64,000 nt of DNA. It comes from Endomicrobium sp. GTDB taxonomy: Bacteria > Elusimicrobiota > Endomicrobiia > Endomicrobiales > Endomicrobiaceae. The notes under the pieces were generated by a model. The model saw only the letters and a program-made list of their open reading frames with translations. It had not been told where the DNA came from and did not search any database. A program made the position numbers and the translations under genes. Below, one piece after another: positions 19,090 through 28,334 of this stretch; the first letter of the stretch is position 1, and each line of letters starts with the position of its first letter. Where the stretch lies: assembly GCA_031273925.1 (NCBI GenBank), contig JAISQW010000001.1, positions 1 to 64,000 on the forward strand, in the 5' to 3' direction.

Positions 19090-19794
19090 TTAAATTTTAA
19101 AATACTTTTTAAGTAAAATAATTATTATGTATGTAAGTAAAAATCCTATTATAGTTCCCATTAAAATGTCAGATGGGAAATGAAGTCCAGTGTAGATTCT
19201 ATAAAAACCTGAATATATAGCAAGAATTATGTATAAATACCAATATTTTCTTACCGTTATAAACATGAAAGTACACGTGCTGACTGCTATTTCAGTATGT
19301 CCAGAAGGAAAGGAAAATGTGTACTCTTTTTCAAATAAAGTATTTATATTACTGTTGAAGATAGTTAATGGACGTGGTTTTGCAAATATATGTTTTAGAA
19401 AATACGTCATTACGATTCCAATAATTAAAATTATTAACAACAAGGCCACACTATTTTTAAATTTATGATTTTTATGTTTCCATAATATTAGTATTGAAAT
19501 GCTTAACGTTATAAAAAAACTAATATTGAAATTTATAGAATCACAATAAGATACAGGAATTACACAAAAGTCTAAAATTTTAGATTTTAACCTAGAATTT
19601 ATTAACCTAAAAATTATATGATCCAATTTTTCAAATTCTTGTTTAAATTTTTTAAAATATTTAATACACCAAAAAAAATCAAAACTGTGAAAATTATTAC
19701 GATTTTCTAATATTTTTGCATCAACCACACTAGATAATACACAGAAAATAGCTATATTTACAAGAATTACAAATAAAAAAAAACGTTTAATCAT
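19090..19794 (-). CDS. PAP2 family phosphatase
   Basis: KPRPLTIF..., SFPSGHTEIA, RIYTGLHFPSDILMG motifs; multi-TM. Confidence 0.9.
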   Translation of the reverse strand: MIKRFFLFVILVNIAIFCVLSSVVDAKILENRNNFHSFDFFWCIKYFKKFKQEFEKLDHIIFRLINSRLKSKILDFCVIPVSYCDSINFNISFFITLSISILILWKHKNHKFKNSVALLLIILIIGIVMTYFLKHIFAKPRPLTIFNSNINTLFEKEYTFSFPSGHTEIAVSTCTFMFITVRKYWYLYIILAIYSGFYRIYTGLHFPSDILMGTIIGFLLTYIIIILLKKYFKI

Positions 19795-19915
19795 ATGTTT
19801 AGTGAGTGTGCATTTATAAATCTCTTATTACTATTAGTATAATAAAATTCATAAAATTAGTAAAAATTTTTTTACTGTTATTCAAAAAATGTAAAAGTAT
19901 AATAAATTTTTAACA

Positions 19916-19944
19916 TTGACAAGAAAAAATAAAAAACATACTAT
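19916..19944 (+). promoter_or_regulatory. Predicted sigma70 promoter TTGACA-N17-TACTAT
   Basis: Exact -35 TTGACA (19916-19921), 17-nt spacer, -10 TACTAT (19939-19944), upstream of the M50 peptidase/trpS pair. Confidence 0.7.
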
Positions 19945-20019
19945 TCGAATAGTGGTGTATATTTATTTTTTTATGTTATAATTTTTATATTTCTATTTTT
20001 AAGCAAAAATAGAGGACCA

Positions 20020-20661
20020 ATGTTATTTGTACATATTGTAATTTTATTTTTTTCCATTATAGTACATGAGATTGCGCATGCATATGTTGCGTATGTAAGA
20101 GGCGATAATGCTAAAAGTACATTGGAACGTATTACTTTAAATCCTATGTCTCATGTAGAATTGTTCGGTACTGTAATTATACCTGTTTTCTTATTACTTG
20201 TTAAAGCTCCTATTTTTTTTGGTTGGGCAAAACCAGTTACTATTAACTATAATAATTTAAAAAATCCTAAGATAGATATCTTTATTATTTCACTTGCCGG
20301 ACCAATGTCAAATGCATTAATTTCTATATTTTCTGGGTTTGTCATATATTTTGTAGAAGTGTTTTATGATTTTAAATTGGAACTGATTAAATCAATAGTT
20401 CATTTTTTTTATACAATACTTGTTGTCAATGTATTTCTTATGGTTATAAATTTATTACCTATACCACCGCTTGATGGTTCAAAAATCATAACATGTTTTT
20501 TACCTAAAAAAATTAAACTTAGTCTTTTAAGTTTAAACAAACATGTTTATTTAGCAGTGTTATTTATGTTAATGTCGTTTAACGTTGTATGGAAGTTAAT
20601 ACATCACGCTATATTTTTTTTTGTTAATGTTTTTAGTTTTAATTTTTATAAAAATGGTTAA
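20020..20661 (+). CDS. Site-2 protease family (M50) membrane metalloprotease
   Basis: HEIAHAY (HExxH), SLAGPMSNAL, NLLPIPPLDGSKI. Confidence 0.93.
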   Translation: MLFVHIVILFFSIIVHEIAHAYVAYVRGDNAKSTLERITLNPMSHVELFGTVIIPVFLLLVKAPIFFGWAKPVTINYNNLKNPKIDIFIISLAGPMSNALISIFSGFVIYFVEVFYDFKLELIKSIVHFFYTILVVNVFLMVINLLPIPPLDGSKIITCFLPKKIKLSLLSLNKHVYLAVLFMLMSFNVVWKLIHHAIFFFVNVFSFNFYKNG

Positions 20662-21655
20662 ACAACAAATGAAATCCAATCATTTAAAAACACTATTATC
20701 TGGCATGCGTCCAACAGGAAGATTGCATCTAGGTCATTACTTTGGAGTATTAAGTAGTTGGATTAAACTTCAGAATAAATGTAAATGTTATTTTATGGCA
20801 TCTGATTGGCATGCTTTAACTTCTGATTATGTTGATACATCTATGATAAATAATAATACCTTAGAAATGCTAGCTGATTGGATTACTATTGGGATAGATT
20901 ACAAACAGAGTATAATTTTTCAACAATCAAAAGTTCCTCAACATAGTGAGTTATTTTTAATACTTTCTATGCTTACACCTTTATCATGGTTAAAAAGATG
21001 TCCAACATATAAAAGACAAATAAAAGAAATAAAAAATAAAGATTTAAATAATTATGGTTTTTTAGGATATCCTGTTTTAATGGCAGCTGATATTTTATTA
21101 TATAAAGCAGAAATTGTTCCTATAGGTGATGATCAACTTTCTCATTTAGAGTTTACACGTGATATAGCAAGAAGATTTAATAATTTTTATGGTAATATTT
21201 TAATTGAACCTAAAGAAAAACTTAATAAAATTTCACGAATACCTGGTTTAGATGGTAGAAAAATGTCAAAATCGTACTATAATACAATTTTATTAGGAGA
21301 AACAAATGATATTTTAAAAAAAAAGATCGAAAATCTTTTTACTGATCCTTTAAAAATAAGGCGACATGATCGTGGACATCCAGATGATTGTGTTGTTTTT
21401 ACATTTCATAAGATAATTAATACTGAATATAGTGATATTAGAAAAAAGTGTATTATAGGATCAATATGGTGTATGTTATGTAAAAAATATTTAATGGAAA
21501 TACTTTCTGAATTTATGGGACCTTTAGAAAAAAAAAGAAAAAATATAATTTCTGATAAAACATTTTTAGAAAAAATAATTAAAATGGGATCTCAAAAAGC
21601 TGAAGCAATAGCTCAAAATACAATAGATGAAATTCGTAAAGCTATAAAATTTTGA
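20654..21655 (+). CDS. trpS: Tryptophan--tRNA ligase
   Basis: SGMRPTGRLHLGHYFG (HIGH-like) and GRKMSKSY (KMSKS); likely start at 20654 or 20669 rather than the track start 20621. Confidence 0.96.
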   Translation: MVKQQMKSNHLKTLLSGMRPTGRLHLGHYFGVLSSWIKLQNKCKCYFMASDWHALTSDYVDTSMINNNTLEMLADWITIGIDYKQSIIFQQSKVPQHSELFLILSMLTPLSWLKRCPTYKRQIKEIKNKDLNNYGFLGYPVLMAADILLYKAEIVPIGDDQLSHLEFTRDIARRFNNFYGNILIEPKEKLNKISRIPGLDGRKMSKSYYNTILLGETNDILKKKIENLFTDPLKIRRHDRGHPDDCVVFTFHKIINTEYSDIRKKCIIGSIWCMLCKKYLMEILSEFMGPLEKKRKNIISDKTFLEKIIKMGSQKAEAIAQNTIDEIRKAIKF

Positions 21656-21743
21656 CTGTAAACATTTTTTTTGAATTTGTATAATTTATATGTTTGTTTA
21701 AATAGAGTTTGTAAAATATAAAAAGTTATACCAATTATTCTAT

Positions 21744-22505
21744 ATGATTTTTTTACAAAAACGAGAATATATACTTAAGATAATATTTGATACAGTTAGA
21801 TTTTTTGCATTTGTCTTTTTTTGTTCATTTTTAATTTTGGTAGTTAATTATTTTTATAACTTTAATAATTACGTTGTATCATTATCAAAAAAACTTAATA
21901 TAGTTATATTTTTTGACAATAATTTTAAAGAATATAAGAATATAAAAGAAAAAATTGAAAATAATGAAATGGTATTTCTAAAAGAATATGCAGATACATC
22001 ATCTGCATATTTGAAGTTTATTAATAATAAATTAACAAAAGAGATCTGTATACCTGATATTGAAAAATCAATACAAGCTTATGCTATAGTTACACCGAAA
22101 TCAATTCCAAATGCTGCTTTTTTGGTTAAAATGAAAAAAGAATTAGGTAAAATTTATGGCGTTGAAGAAATAGTTTATGATGAGGATGTTTTTAAAGAAT
22201 ATGTTAAAATTGAAAGAACATTTTTTTTCTACAAAAAAATGTTCTTAATTTTTATATTATCAATTTTTATTTTGTTTGTTATTAAATGTGTTTTTTTTAT
22301 TTTTACTAGAAAAGTAGTTATAAAAAATATTATTAAAAATATAATTTTATCTATTTTTAGTTGTTGTATAAGTTTTTTCCTGTTACAAATGTTTTGTATT
22401 TTTACACGGTCTTCTAGTATCATATTAATTAATAATTTTATAATATTATTCCTTATTGCAATATTCACATTTATGTTAGATGTTATATTATCAGATAATT
22501 TATAA
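21744..22505 (+). CDS. ftsX: Divergent FtsX-like cell division permease
   Basis: N-terminal TM, extracellular domain with NIVIFFDNN...KEYADTSSAYLKF...IPNAAFLVKMKKELGKIYGVEEIVYDED, three C-terminal TM segments; adjacent to an EnvC-like gene. Confidence 0.75.
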   Translation: MIFLQKREYILKIIFDTVRFFAFVFFCSFLILVVNYFYNFNNYVVSLSKKLNIVIFFDNNFKEYKNIKEKIENNEMVFLKEYADTSSAYLKFINNKLTKEICIPDIEKSIQAYAIVTPKSIPNAAFLVKMKKELGKIYGVEEIVYDEDVFKEYVKIERTFFFYKKMFLIFILSIFILFVIKCVFFIFTRKVVIKNIIKNIILSIFSCCISFFLLQMFCIFTRSSSIILINNFIILFLIAIFTFMLDVILSDNL

Positions 22506-22520
22506 ATAAAATATATAATA

Positions 22521-23645
22521 ATGAGTTTTATTTTTAAGAAAGTTTTAATTTCATCTTTTTTATTAAATTTTTTTGTAATTATAGTATTTGCGCAAAATAA
22601 TATAGAATTGAAATTCAAAGAACTTTCAAAGATAAAAAAAGAAATAGAGGTGAAAAAACGTAAAAAAAATGAATTTTTGTCACAAGAACAAAAAATCACA
22701 AAAGAATTGAGATTTTTTAATAATAATATATCATGTATCGAAAAAAAACTTAAAAAATGTTTATATGACACAAATTTAGTACAAAATGATCTTAAAAAAT
22801 CTTTAGAAATGTACAGTTCTTTTTCTTTTAAAAAAGATCATTTAAAAGAAATTATATATAATGAAATAAAGTCTTTTAATAAAATGACATTTATATATAC
22901 ATATGAACAAAACCCTTTTGAATATAAAATTAGACATATATTACTGGCATATAAAAAAGATAATTTTGAAAATATAAAGAAAGAGATAGTGGCTTATGCA
23001 ATAAATATAAAAAAATTAGAAAAACTAAAGAAAAAGCTTTCAGATTTACAACATTATGAAAATAAACTTATAACTCAATATAAGCAAATATCAAAAGAAA
23101 AAAGTGCGTTTTTAAAAACAGTATCAACCAAAATATTTATGACTGAAAATGAAATAAAAATATTAAATGAGAATGCAAAAGCTTTGCAATTATTAATAAA
23201 TAAAATAAACCTTGAAAATAAACAAAAACATTTAAATGATTTAACTCGTACAATATCAAATAAAAATCGTAAACTATTTCCATGGCCTACAGCTGGTAAA
23301 GTTATATCTAATTTTGGTAAAAATAAACATCCAGAGCTTAATACTTATATTATAAATAATGGAATTAAAATTTCAGGTATAGATTTTGCAAATGTAAAAA
23401 GTATTGATTCTGGAACAGTGGTTTTTACAGGAGAATTTCGATCATATGGTAAAGTTATTATAATAGATCATAGTAATTCGCTTTTTTCTGTTTATGGTTT
23501 TTTAAACCGTATTTTAGTGACTAAAAATCAAAAAGTTGTACAAAATGATATTATTGCAAATCTTGGATCTGGTAAAAGGAGTATTTTATATTTTGAAATA
23601 AGACAAAATAATATTCCAAATGATCCAATTCCATTATTGCAATAA
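22521..23645 (+). CDS. envC: EnvC-like murein hydrolase activator (coiled coil + degenerate LytM/M23 domain)
   Basis: Signal peptide, long coiled coil, WPTAGKVISNFGKNKHPELNTYIINNGIKI...VIIIDHSNSLFSVYGFLNRILV...ILYFEIRQNNIPNDPIPLL; Zn-ligand residues appear replaced. Confidence 0.83.
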   Translation: MSFIFKKVLISSFLLNFFVIIVFAQNNIELKFKELSKIKKEIEVKKRKKNEFLSQEQKITKELRFFNNNISCIEKKLKKCLYDTNLVQNDLKKSLEMYSSFSFKKDHLKEIIYNEIKSFNKMTFIYTYEQNPFEYKIRHILLAYKKDNFENIKKEIVAYAINIKKLEKLKKKLSDLQHYENKLITQYKQISKEKSAFLKTVSTKIFMTENEIKILNENAKALQLLINKINLENKQKHLNDLTRTISNKNRKLFPWPTAGKVISNFGKNKHPELNTYIINNGIKISGIDFANVKSIDSGTVVFTGEFRSYGKVIIIDHSNSLFSVYGFLNRILVTKNQKVVQNDIIANLGSGKRSILYFEIRQNNIPNDPIPLLQ

Positions 23646-23667
23646 AAAGTTATTATATTGGTACTTT

Positions 23668-23811
23668 ATGAGTAATAAAAAAAAACGAACTATTTGGATA
23701 AAAATTTGTATAATAATACTGTTTTTTTGCGGTATAGGTTTAGGGTTTGCTTTTAACTTATTAGAAAATTGTGAAATATACAGAAGAATGATTGTAAATA
23801 TAGTTAAATAA
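23668..23811 (+). CDS. Hypothetical small single-pass membrane protein
   Basis: 47-aa ORF MSNKKKRTIWIKICIIILFFCGIGLGFAFNLLENCEIYRRMIVNIVK with basic N-terminus and one TM; no homology recognised. Confidence 0.4.
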   Translation: MSNKKKRTIWIKICIIILFFCGIGLGFAFNLLENCEIYRRMIVNIVK

Positions 23812-23911
23812 ATATTATAATCTTATTTGTGCAACATATTTTTAGAATGTAATAGTGTGTAAAATATTGTTTTATATTGAAATAATTTGAAGATATATGG
23901 TAAATTGAAGT

Positions 23912-24934
23912 ATGGATATACTTGCTATTGAAACTTCTTGTGATGAAACTTCTGCTGCTGTTGTTTCTAACGGAACAAATATAAAGTCTATGATTGTTTC
24001 ATCACAAATTAAAATTCATTCAAAGTTTTCAGGAGTTGTACCTGAACTTGCAAGCCGTTCTCACATGGAAAACATAAATTTTGTAATACATCAGTCATTG
24101 TCAGAAGCAAATATCGATTTCAATAATTTCTCTAAAAAAATTGATGCTGTTGCTTTTACTTCTGGCCCAGGACTTGCAGGTGCACTTCTTATTGGAACGA
24201 TTGCTTCGAAAGCAATAGCAAGTGTTTACAAAAAACCCTTAATACCTGTGAATCATCTAGAAGGACATTTGTACTCTTATTATATTAATAATAGCTCAAT
24301 ATATCCACCATTTTTAGGTGTAATAATTTCAGGAGGACACACTGAAATTATAATTGTTGAAAAGTTTGGAAAGTACAAAACACTTGGAATTACAAGAGAT
24401 GATGCAGCAGGTGAAGCGTTTGATAAAGCAGCTAAAATTCTTGGTTTATCTTATCCTGGTGGTCCTATTATTGATGAAATGTCAAAAAATGGTGATCCTA
24501 CATTAATACAGTTTACAAGACCTCTTTTAAAAAATGGTTGGGATTTTTCTTTTTCTGGTTTAAAAACAGCTCTTTTAAACTACGTAAAGACAAATCAAAT
24601 AAAAAGTAAAAAACACTTAAGTGATATATGTGCTTCTTTTAGACAAGCTATTGTTGAAACAATTGTTTTCAAAGCTTTTAAAGCAGCTAAAGTTTTTAAT
24701 TTAAAAAATATAGTTTTAGGAGGTGGTGTGAGTGCTAATTCTTTAATTCGCAAGATGTTTATAAACAATGGTAATAAATATGAAGTAAATATTTTTATAC
24801 CTGCGTTAATTCACTGTACAGACAATGCTGCTATAATTGGATGTGCAGCATATTTGAAACAAAAAAAATGTGGATTAAATTATAATTCACTTCAATTAAA
24901 ATCTGATCCTTCTCTTACTTTATATAATTGGTAG
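23912..24934 (+). CDS. tsaD: tRNA N6-threonylcarbamoyladenosine biosynthesis protein TsaD
   Basis: ILAIETSCDETSAAVV, NHLEGHLYS, GGVSANSLIR. Confidence 0.97.
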   Translation: MDILAIETSCDETSAAVVSNGTNIKSMIVSSQIKIHSKFSGVVPELASRSHMENINFVIHQSLSEANIDFNNFSKKIDAVAFTSGPGLAGALLIGTIASKAIASVYKKPLIPVNHLEGHLYSYYINNSSIYPPFLGVIISGGHTEIIIVEKFGKYKTLGITRDDAAGEAFDKAAKILGLSYPGGPIIDEMSKNGDPTLIQFTRPLLKNGWDFSFSGLKTALLNYVKTNQIKSKKHLSDICASFRQAIVETIVFKAFKAAKVFNLKNIVLGGGVSANSLIRKMFINNGNKYEVNIFIPALIHCTDNAAIIGCAAYLKQKKCGLNYNSLQLKSDPSLTLYNW

Positions 24935-25051
24935 TAATCTAGAAATTTAGCAATAATTTATGTTATTTTGTATTGTATGTTAATATTTGTAAATAATATC
25001 GTAATCTTAATTGTTATTAGGTATGTTTTAAACTTTATGGAGAGATTATAA

Positions 25052-25621
25052 ATGACAAGAACACTACTATTAGTTTTATTTTTTTTGTTTAATTTTCTTT
25101 TAGGCTGTAAAAAACAGAATATAATAAAGCATGATTCAAATTTGATTATTAATGATAAACCTATTACATCCAAAATTGAATTACCAATAAAAGTGGCACC
25201 ACATGTTGATGATTTGGAAGATATAGAAGATTTTTATGATCGGGATGGAAATAATATAAAAATCGATGCTATTAAAAATGATAATTTGAAAATTGTATAT
25301 TTTGATTTCGATAAAAGTAATTTAACAAATGATTCATTAATAATTTTAAAAGATAATGCAAATTTTTTAATAAAAAATCCTAAAACAAAAATCATTATTG
25401 AGGGGCATACAGATAATAGAGGAACCACTGAGTATAATTTATCTTTAGGTCAACGTAGAGCTGTGAAAGTTAAAGAATATTATGTTCAATGTGGAATTTC
25501 AAATAATAGAATTGCAACGGTTTCATATGGTCGTGAAAAACCTATTGATTTAAATAATAATGAAATAGCATGGTCAAAAAATAGAAGAGTTGAATCTAAA
25601 ATATTTGTGGTTAATAAATGA
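25052..25621 (+). CDS. pal: Peptidoglycan-associated lipoprotein Pal (OmpA-like)
   Basis: Lipobox LLGC; VYFDFDKSNLTNDS...IIIEGHTDNRGTTEYNLSLGQRRAVKVKEYYV. Confidence 0.95.
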   Translation: MTRTLLLVLFFLFNFLLGCKKQNIIKHDSNLIINDKPITSKIELPIKVAPHVDDLEDIEDFYDRDGNNIKIDAIKNDNLKIVYFDFDKSNLTNDSLIILKDNANFLIKNPKTKIIIEGHTDNRGTTEYNLSLGQRRAVKVKEYYVQCGISNNRIATVSYGREKPIDLNNNEIAWSKNRRVESKIFVVNK

Positions 25622-26325
25622 AACAATATATTTTAAAGTTACTATTTTTCATAATATTTTTTAATAATATTGGATGGACAATTGTTATCTTAAATTCTAA
25701 GAAATTTTCTAGTTTAAATGATAAAGTGTCAAAATTGGATATGCAGCATAAATATTTCAATCAAAATTATGATGAATTATGTGAAAAAGTAACTTCCTCA
25801 CTAGAAATATTAGATGGTTTTAATACTTCAATACAAGATTTAAAAACACAGGTTTCATTATTAAATCAGTCTGTATATGACTTAAAAGAAGTTTTTAATA
25901 ATGAGATATTAAAAAAGTGTAATGATCAGTATTTTACTACACCTTCACAACTTTATCAAATTGCATATGCTGATTATTTAATTGGAAAATATGAACTTGC
26001 ATATTCTGAATTTCAATACTTTATAAGTAAATATTATGATTCTGAGATAGCTCCACAAGCAATATTTTATATGGGGGAATGCTTGTATTGTTGTGGTATA
26101 TGGGATAAAGCTATTGAAGAATACAAAAAAATCGAAAAAGATTACGAAACATCAGATCTAGTACCATCTGCAAGATTAAAAATGGCCTTATGTTACGATA
26201 TGCTTAGTAATAATGCAGAAGCATTTAATATTTTTTCTTCAATAATAAAAGATTTTCCTGAACGATCTGAATCTTTAATGGCAAAGGAAAAAATTAAAAT
26301 GTATAAAAATGTTAAAACAAAATGA
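25618..26325 (+). CDS. cpoB: Tol-Pal system protein CpoB/YbgF (TPR)
   Basis: N-terminal coiled coil then YQIAYADYLIGKYELAYSEFQYFISKYYDSEIAPQAIFYMGECLY TPR; adjacent to pal. Confidence 0.87.
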   Translation: MKQYILKLLFFIIFFNNIGWTIVILNSKKFSSLNDKVSKLDMQHKYFNQNYDELCEKVTSSLEILDGFNTSIQDLKTQVSLLNQSVYDLKEVFNNEILKKCNDQYFTTPSQLYQIAYADYLIGKYELAYSEFQYFISKYYDSEIAPQAIFYMGECLYCCGIWDKAIEEYKKIEKDYETSDLVPSARLKMALCYDMLSNNAEAFNIFSSIIKDFPERSESLMAKEKIKMYKNVKTK

Positions 26326-27064
26326 TTTTTATTTGTGTTTTATATGCTCTATATTTTTACATATAATAATTTTTTATTTTGTGGTGCATCATAATAAGGA
26401 AGATTTTATTCCACTATCTTACCAAATAGAAGTGGTCGATAAAAAGCGTTTTAAGAATTATAATATTCTATTTGCACAAAATAAAAAAAATAGCGAATTT
26501 ATTACAAGTAAAAAAAGTAAAGAGATAGTTCAAAAAAAATCAAAAATTTTTAAAAAAAACATATGTGAACAATTTTTTGTTGTTAAGCCAATTTCTAATG
26601 ATAAAAAAAAACAAGATATTTTAAATTTAAAAGATATTGTAGTAACAAATAAAGAAGATATTGTAGTAACAAATAAAAATGATACAACAAATGAAAATTC
26701 ATCCATATTATCTTATAACAATTATGACAATAACATAAATTTAGGTAATTCTGAAATTTTTATGATTTCTTTTGAAAAACAAAATTCAATTCCTTATTAC
26801 TATAAGATACAAATAATAAGGAATATTGAAAAATGTTGTATACAAATTAAAAATTATAAAAAACTAAAAGCAGTTGTATATTTCAAAATCCACAAGAATG
26901 GTACAACATCTGACATTTCAATAAAAATATCATCCGGCAATATTGAATATGATAAAAATGTTTTGGATGTTATACGTAGAGCAACTCCTTTTCCTTTTTT
27001 ACCAGAATATTATAATGAAGATTCGTTAGGAGTTTTTTTTGAATTTAAATGCAATAGTGATTAA
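26309..27064 (+). CDS. TonB/TolA-like energy transducer protein
   Basis: N-terminal TM, Lys-rich linker, C-terminal IHKNGTTSDISIKISSGNIEYDKNVLDVIRRATPFPFLPEYYNED TonB-like domain. Confidence 0.85.
   Translation: MLKQNDFYLCFICSIFLHIIIFYFVVHHNKEDFIPLSYQIEVVDKKRFKNYNILFAQNKKNSEFITSKKSKEIVQKKSKIFKKNICEQFFVVKPISNDKKKQDILNLKDIVVTNKEDIVVTNKNDTTNENSSILSYNNYDNNINLGNSEIFMISFEKQNSIPYYYKIQIIRNIEKCCIQIKNYKKLKAVVYFKIHKNGTTSDISIKISSGNIEYDKNVLDVIRRATPFPFLPEYYNEDSLGVFFEFKCNSD
26633..26680 (+). repeat. 24-bp in-frame tandem duplication within tonB-like gene
   Basis: gatattgtagtaacaaataaagaa followed by gatattgtagtaacaaataaaaat, encoding DIVVTNKE/DIVVTNKN. Confidence 0.9.
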
Positions 27065-28334
27065 AAAATTTTTGGCTTTCTTTGTGATTGTGTTTTTTGT
27101 CACTCTAGAAAGCTATGCTAATAAGAAAGATATTTATTTATCTCTTTCAGTTAAAGAAGAGAAATTTAATATTGCATTAGATTTTTTTTTAAAAGATAAA
27201 AATTACAATACCATAAAATATGCAAAACTATTAAGAGAAATTGTTGAAAGAGATTTTGTCCTTTCTGGATATTTCAATATTGTACAAAAATTATCTCAAA
27301 GGAATAAAATACTTTCTGCATTATTTATTGTTTCTGTATCATCTGAGAATAAAGCTGGTAATCTTGTTTTTGAACCAAAACTGATTGATATGAATACTGG
27401 TGAAACAATATGGTCACGAAAGTATATTGATAAATATGAAAATTATAGATATATAGCTCATAAATTTAGCGATGAAATTGTAGAAGAAATTATAGGTGAA
27501 ATTGGTATAGCTAGAACAAAAATAGTATTTGTAAATGATTGTACAGGTTTTAAAGAATTATATATGCTTGATTACGATGGATACAATTTGCGTAGATTAA
27601 CAAAAGATAATAGAATCAATATTCTTCCTAAATGGTCAACTACAGGCGAGCTAATAATTTATACAAGTTACTTATATAATAATCCGGATTTGTTTGCTTT
27701 AAATATTTTTAATAAAAAAATAAAAAATATATCAAAATATCAAGGATTGAATGTAACTGGATCATTTACACCAGATAACAAAAAAATAATTCTTACATTA
27801 TCAAGAGGTAAATATCCAAATTTATATTTAATAGATACTAATGGGGTAATACTTCGAAAAATCACAAATGATTTATGTATTAATACAAGTCCATCATTTG
27901 CCCCAAATGGACAAGAAATAGTTTTTATTTCTGATAGGACTGGATATCCTCAACTTTATATAATGAATATTGATAGTGGAAATATTAGAAGACTTGCTAC
28001 CAATGGTTTATGTGATTCTCCTGCATGGTCACCATGTGGTGATAAAATTGTTTTTACAATGAAATATAAAACAGAACATTACAATATATATATTTACGAT
28101 TTATTTACAACAAAAATAACAAAATTAACAAATAATCAGGGTAATAATGAAAATCCTTCATGGTCACCAGATGGAAGATTTGTGGTTTTTTGTTCAAGCA
28201 GATCAGGAAAAGGTGAAATTTATATATTAGATATTAAAAAATTGGAAACAAGGAAACTGACAGAAATTTCAGGTACTTCTTATACACCTGCATGGTCACC
28301 AGTTTTTAAGAATAAAAACAAAAAGGATTTATAA
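27039..28334 (+). CDS. tolB: Tol-Pal system beta-propeller protein TolB
   Basis: Repeated WSPDG/IVFISDRTGYPQLYIMN motifs (SPSFAPNGQEIVFISDR, NPSWSPDGRFVVFCSSRSGKGEIYILD). Confidence 0.95.
   Translation: MNLNAIVIKKFLAFFVIVFFVTLESYANKKDIYLSLSVKEEKFNIALDFFLKDKNYNTIKYAKLLREIVERDFVLSGYFNIVQKLSQRNKILSALFIVSVSSENKAGNLVFEPKLIDMNTGETIWSRKYIDKYENYRYIAHKFSDEIVEEIIGEIGIARTKIVFVNDCTGFKELYMLDYDGYNLRRLTKDNRINILPKWSTTGELIIYTSYLYNNPDLFALNIFNKKIKNISKYQGLNVTGSFTPDNKKIILTLSRGKYPNLYLIDTNGVILRKITNDLCINTSPSFAPNGQEIVFISDRTGYPQLYIMNIDSGNIRRLATNGLCDSPAWSPCGDKIVFTMKYKTEHYNIYIYDLFTTKITKLTNNQGNNENPSWSPDGRFVVFCSSRSGKGEIYILDIKKLETRKLTEISGTSYTPAWSPVFKNKNKKDL

Noticed and set aside
19571-19584. 14-bp palindrome TCTAAAATTTTAGA in the PAP2 gene, and other AT palindromes such as AAAAATATATTTTT near 54636
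   Set aside because: Short, almost pure AT; expected by chance in this composition.
22229-22771. 180-aa minus-strand ORF over ftsX/envC junction
   Set aside because: Low-complexity Ile/Asn/Lys/Phe shadow ORF opposite two better-supported genes.
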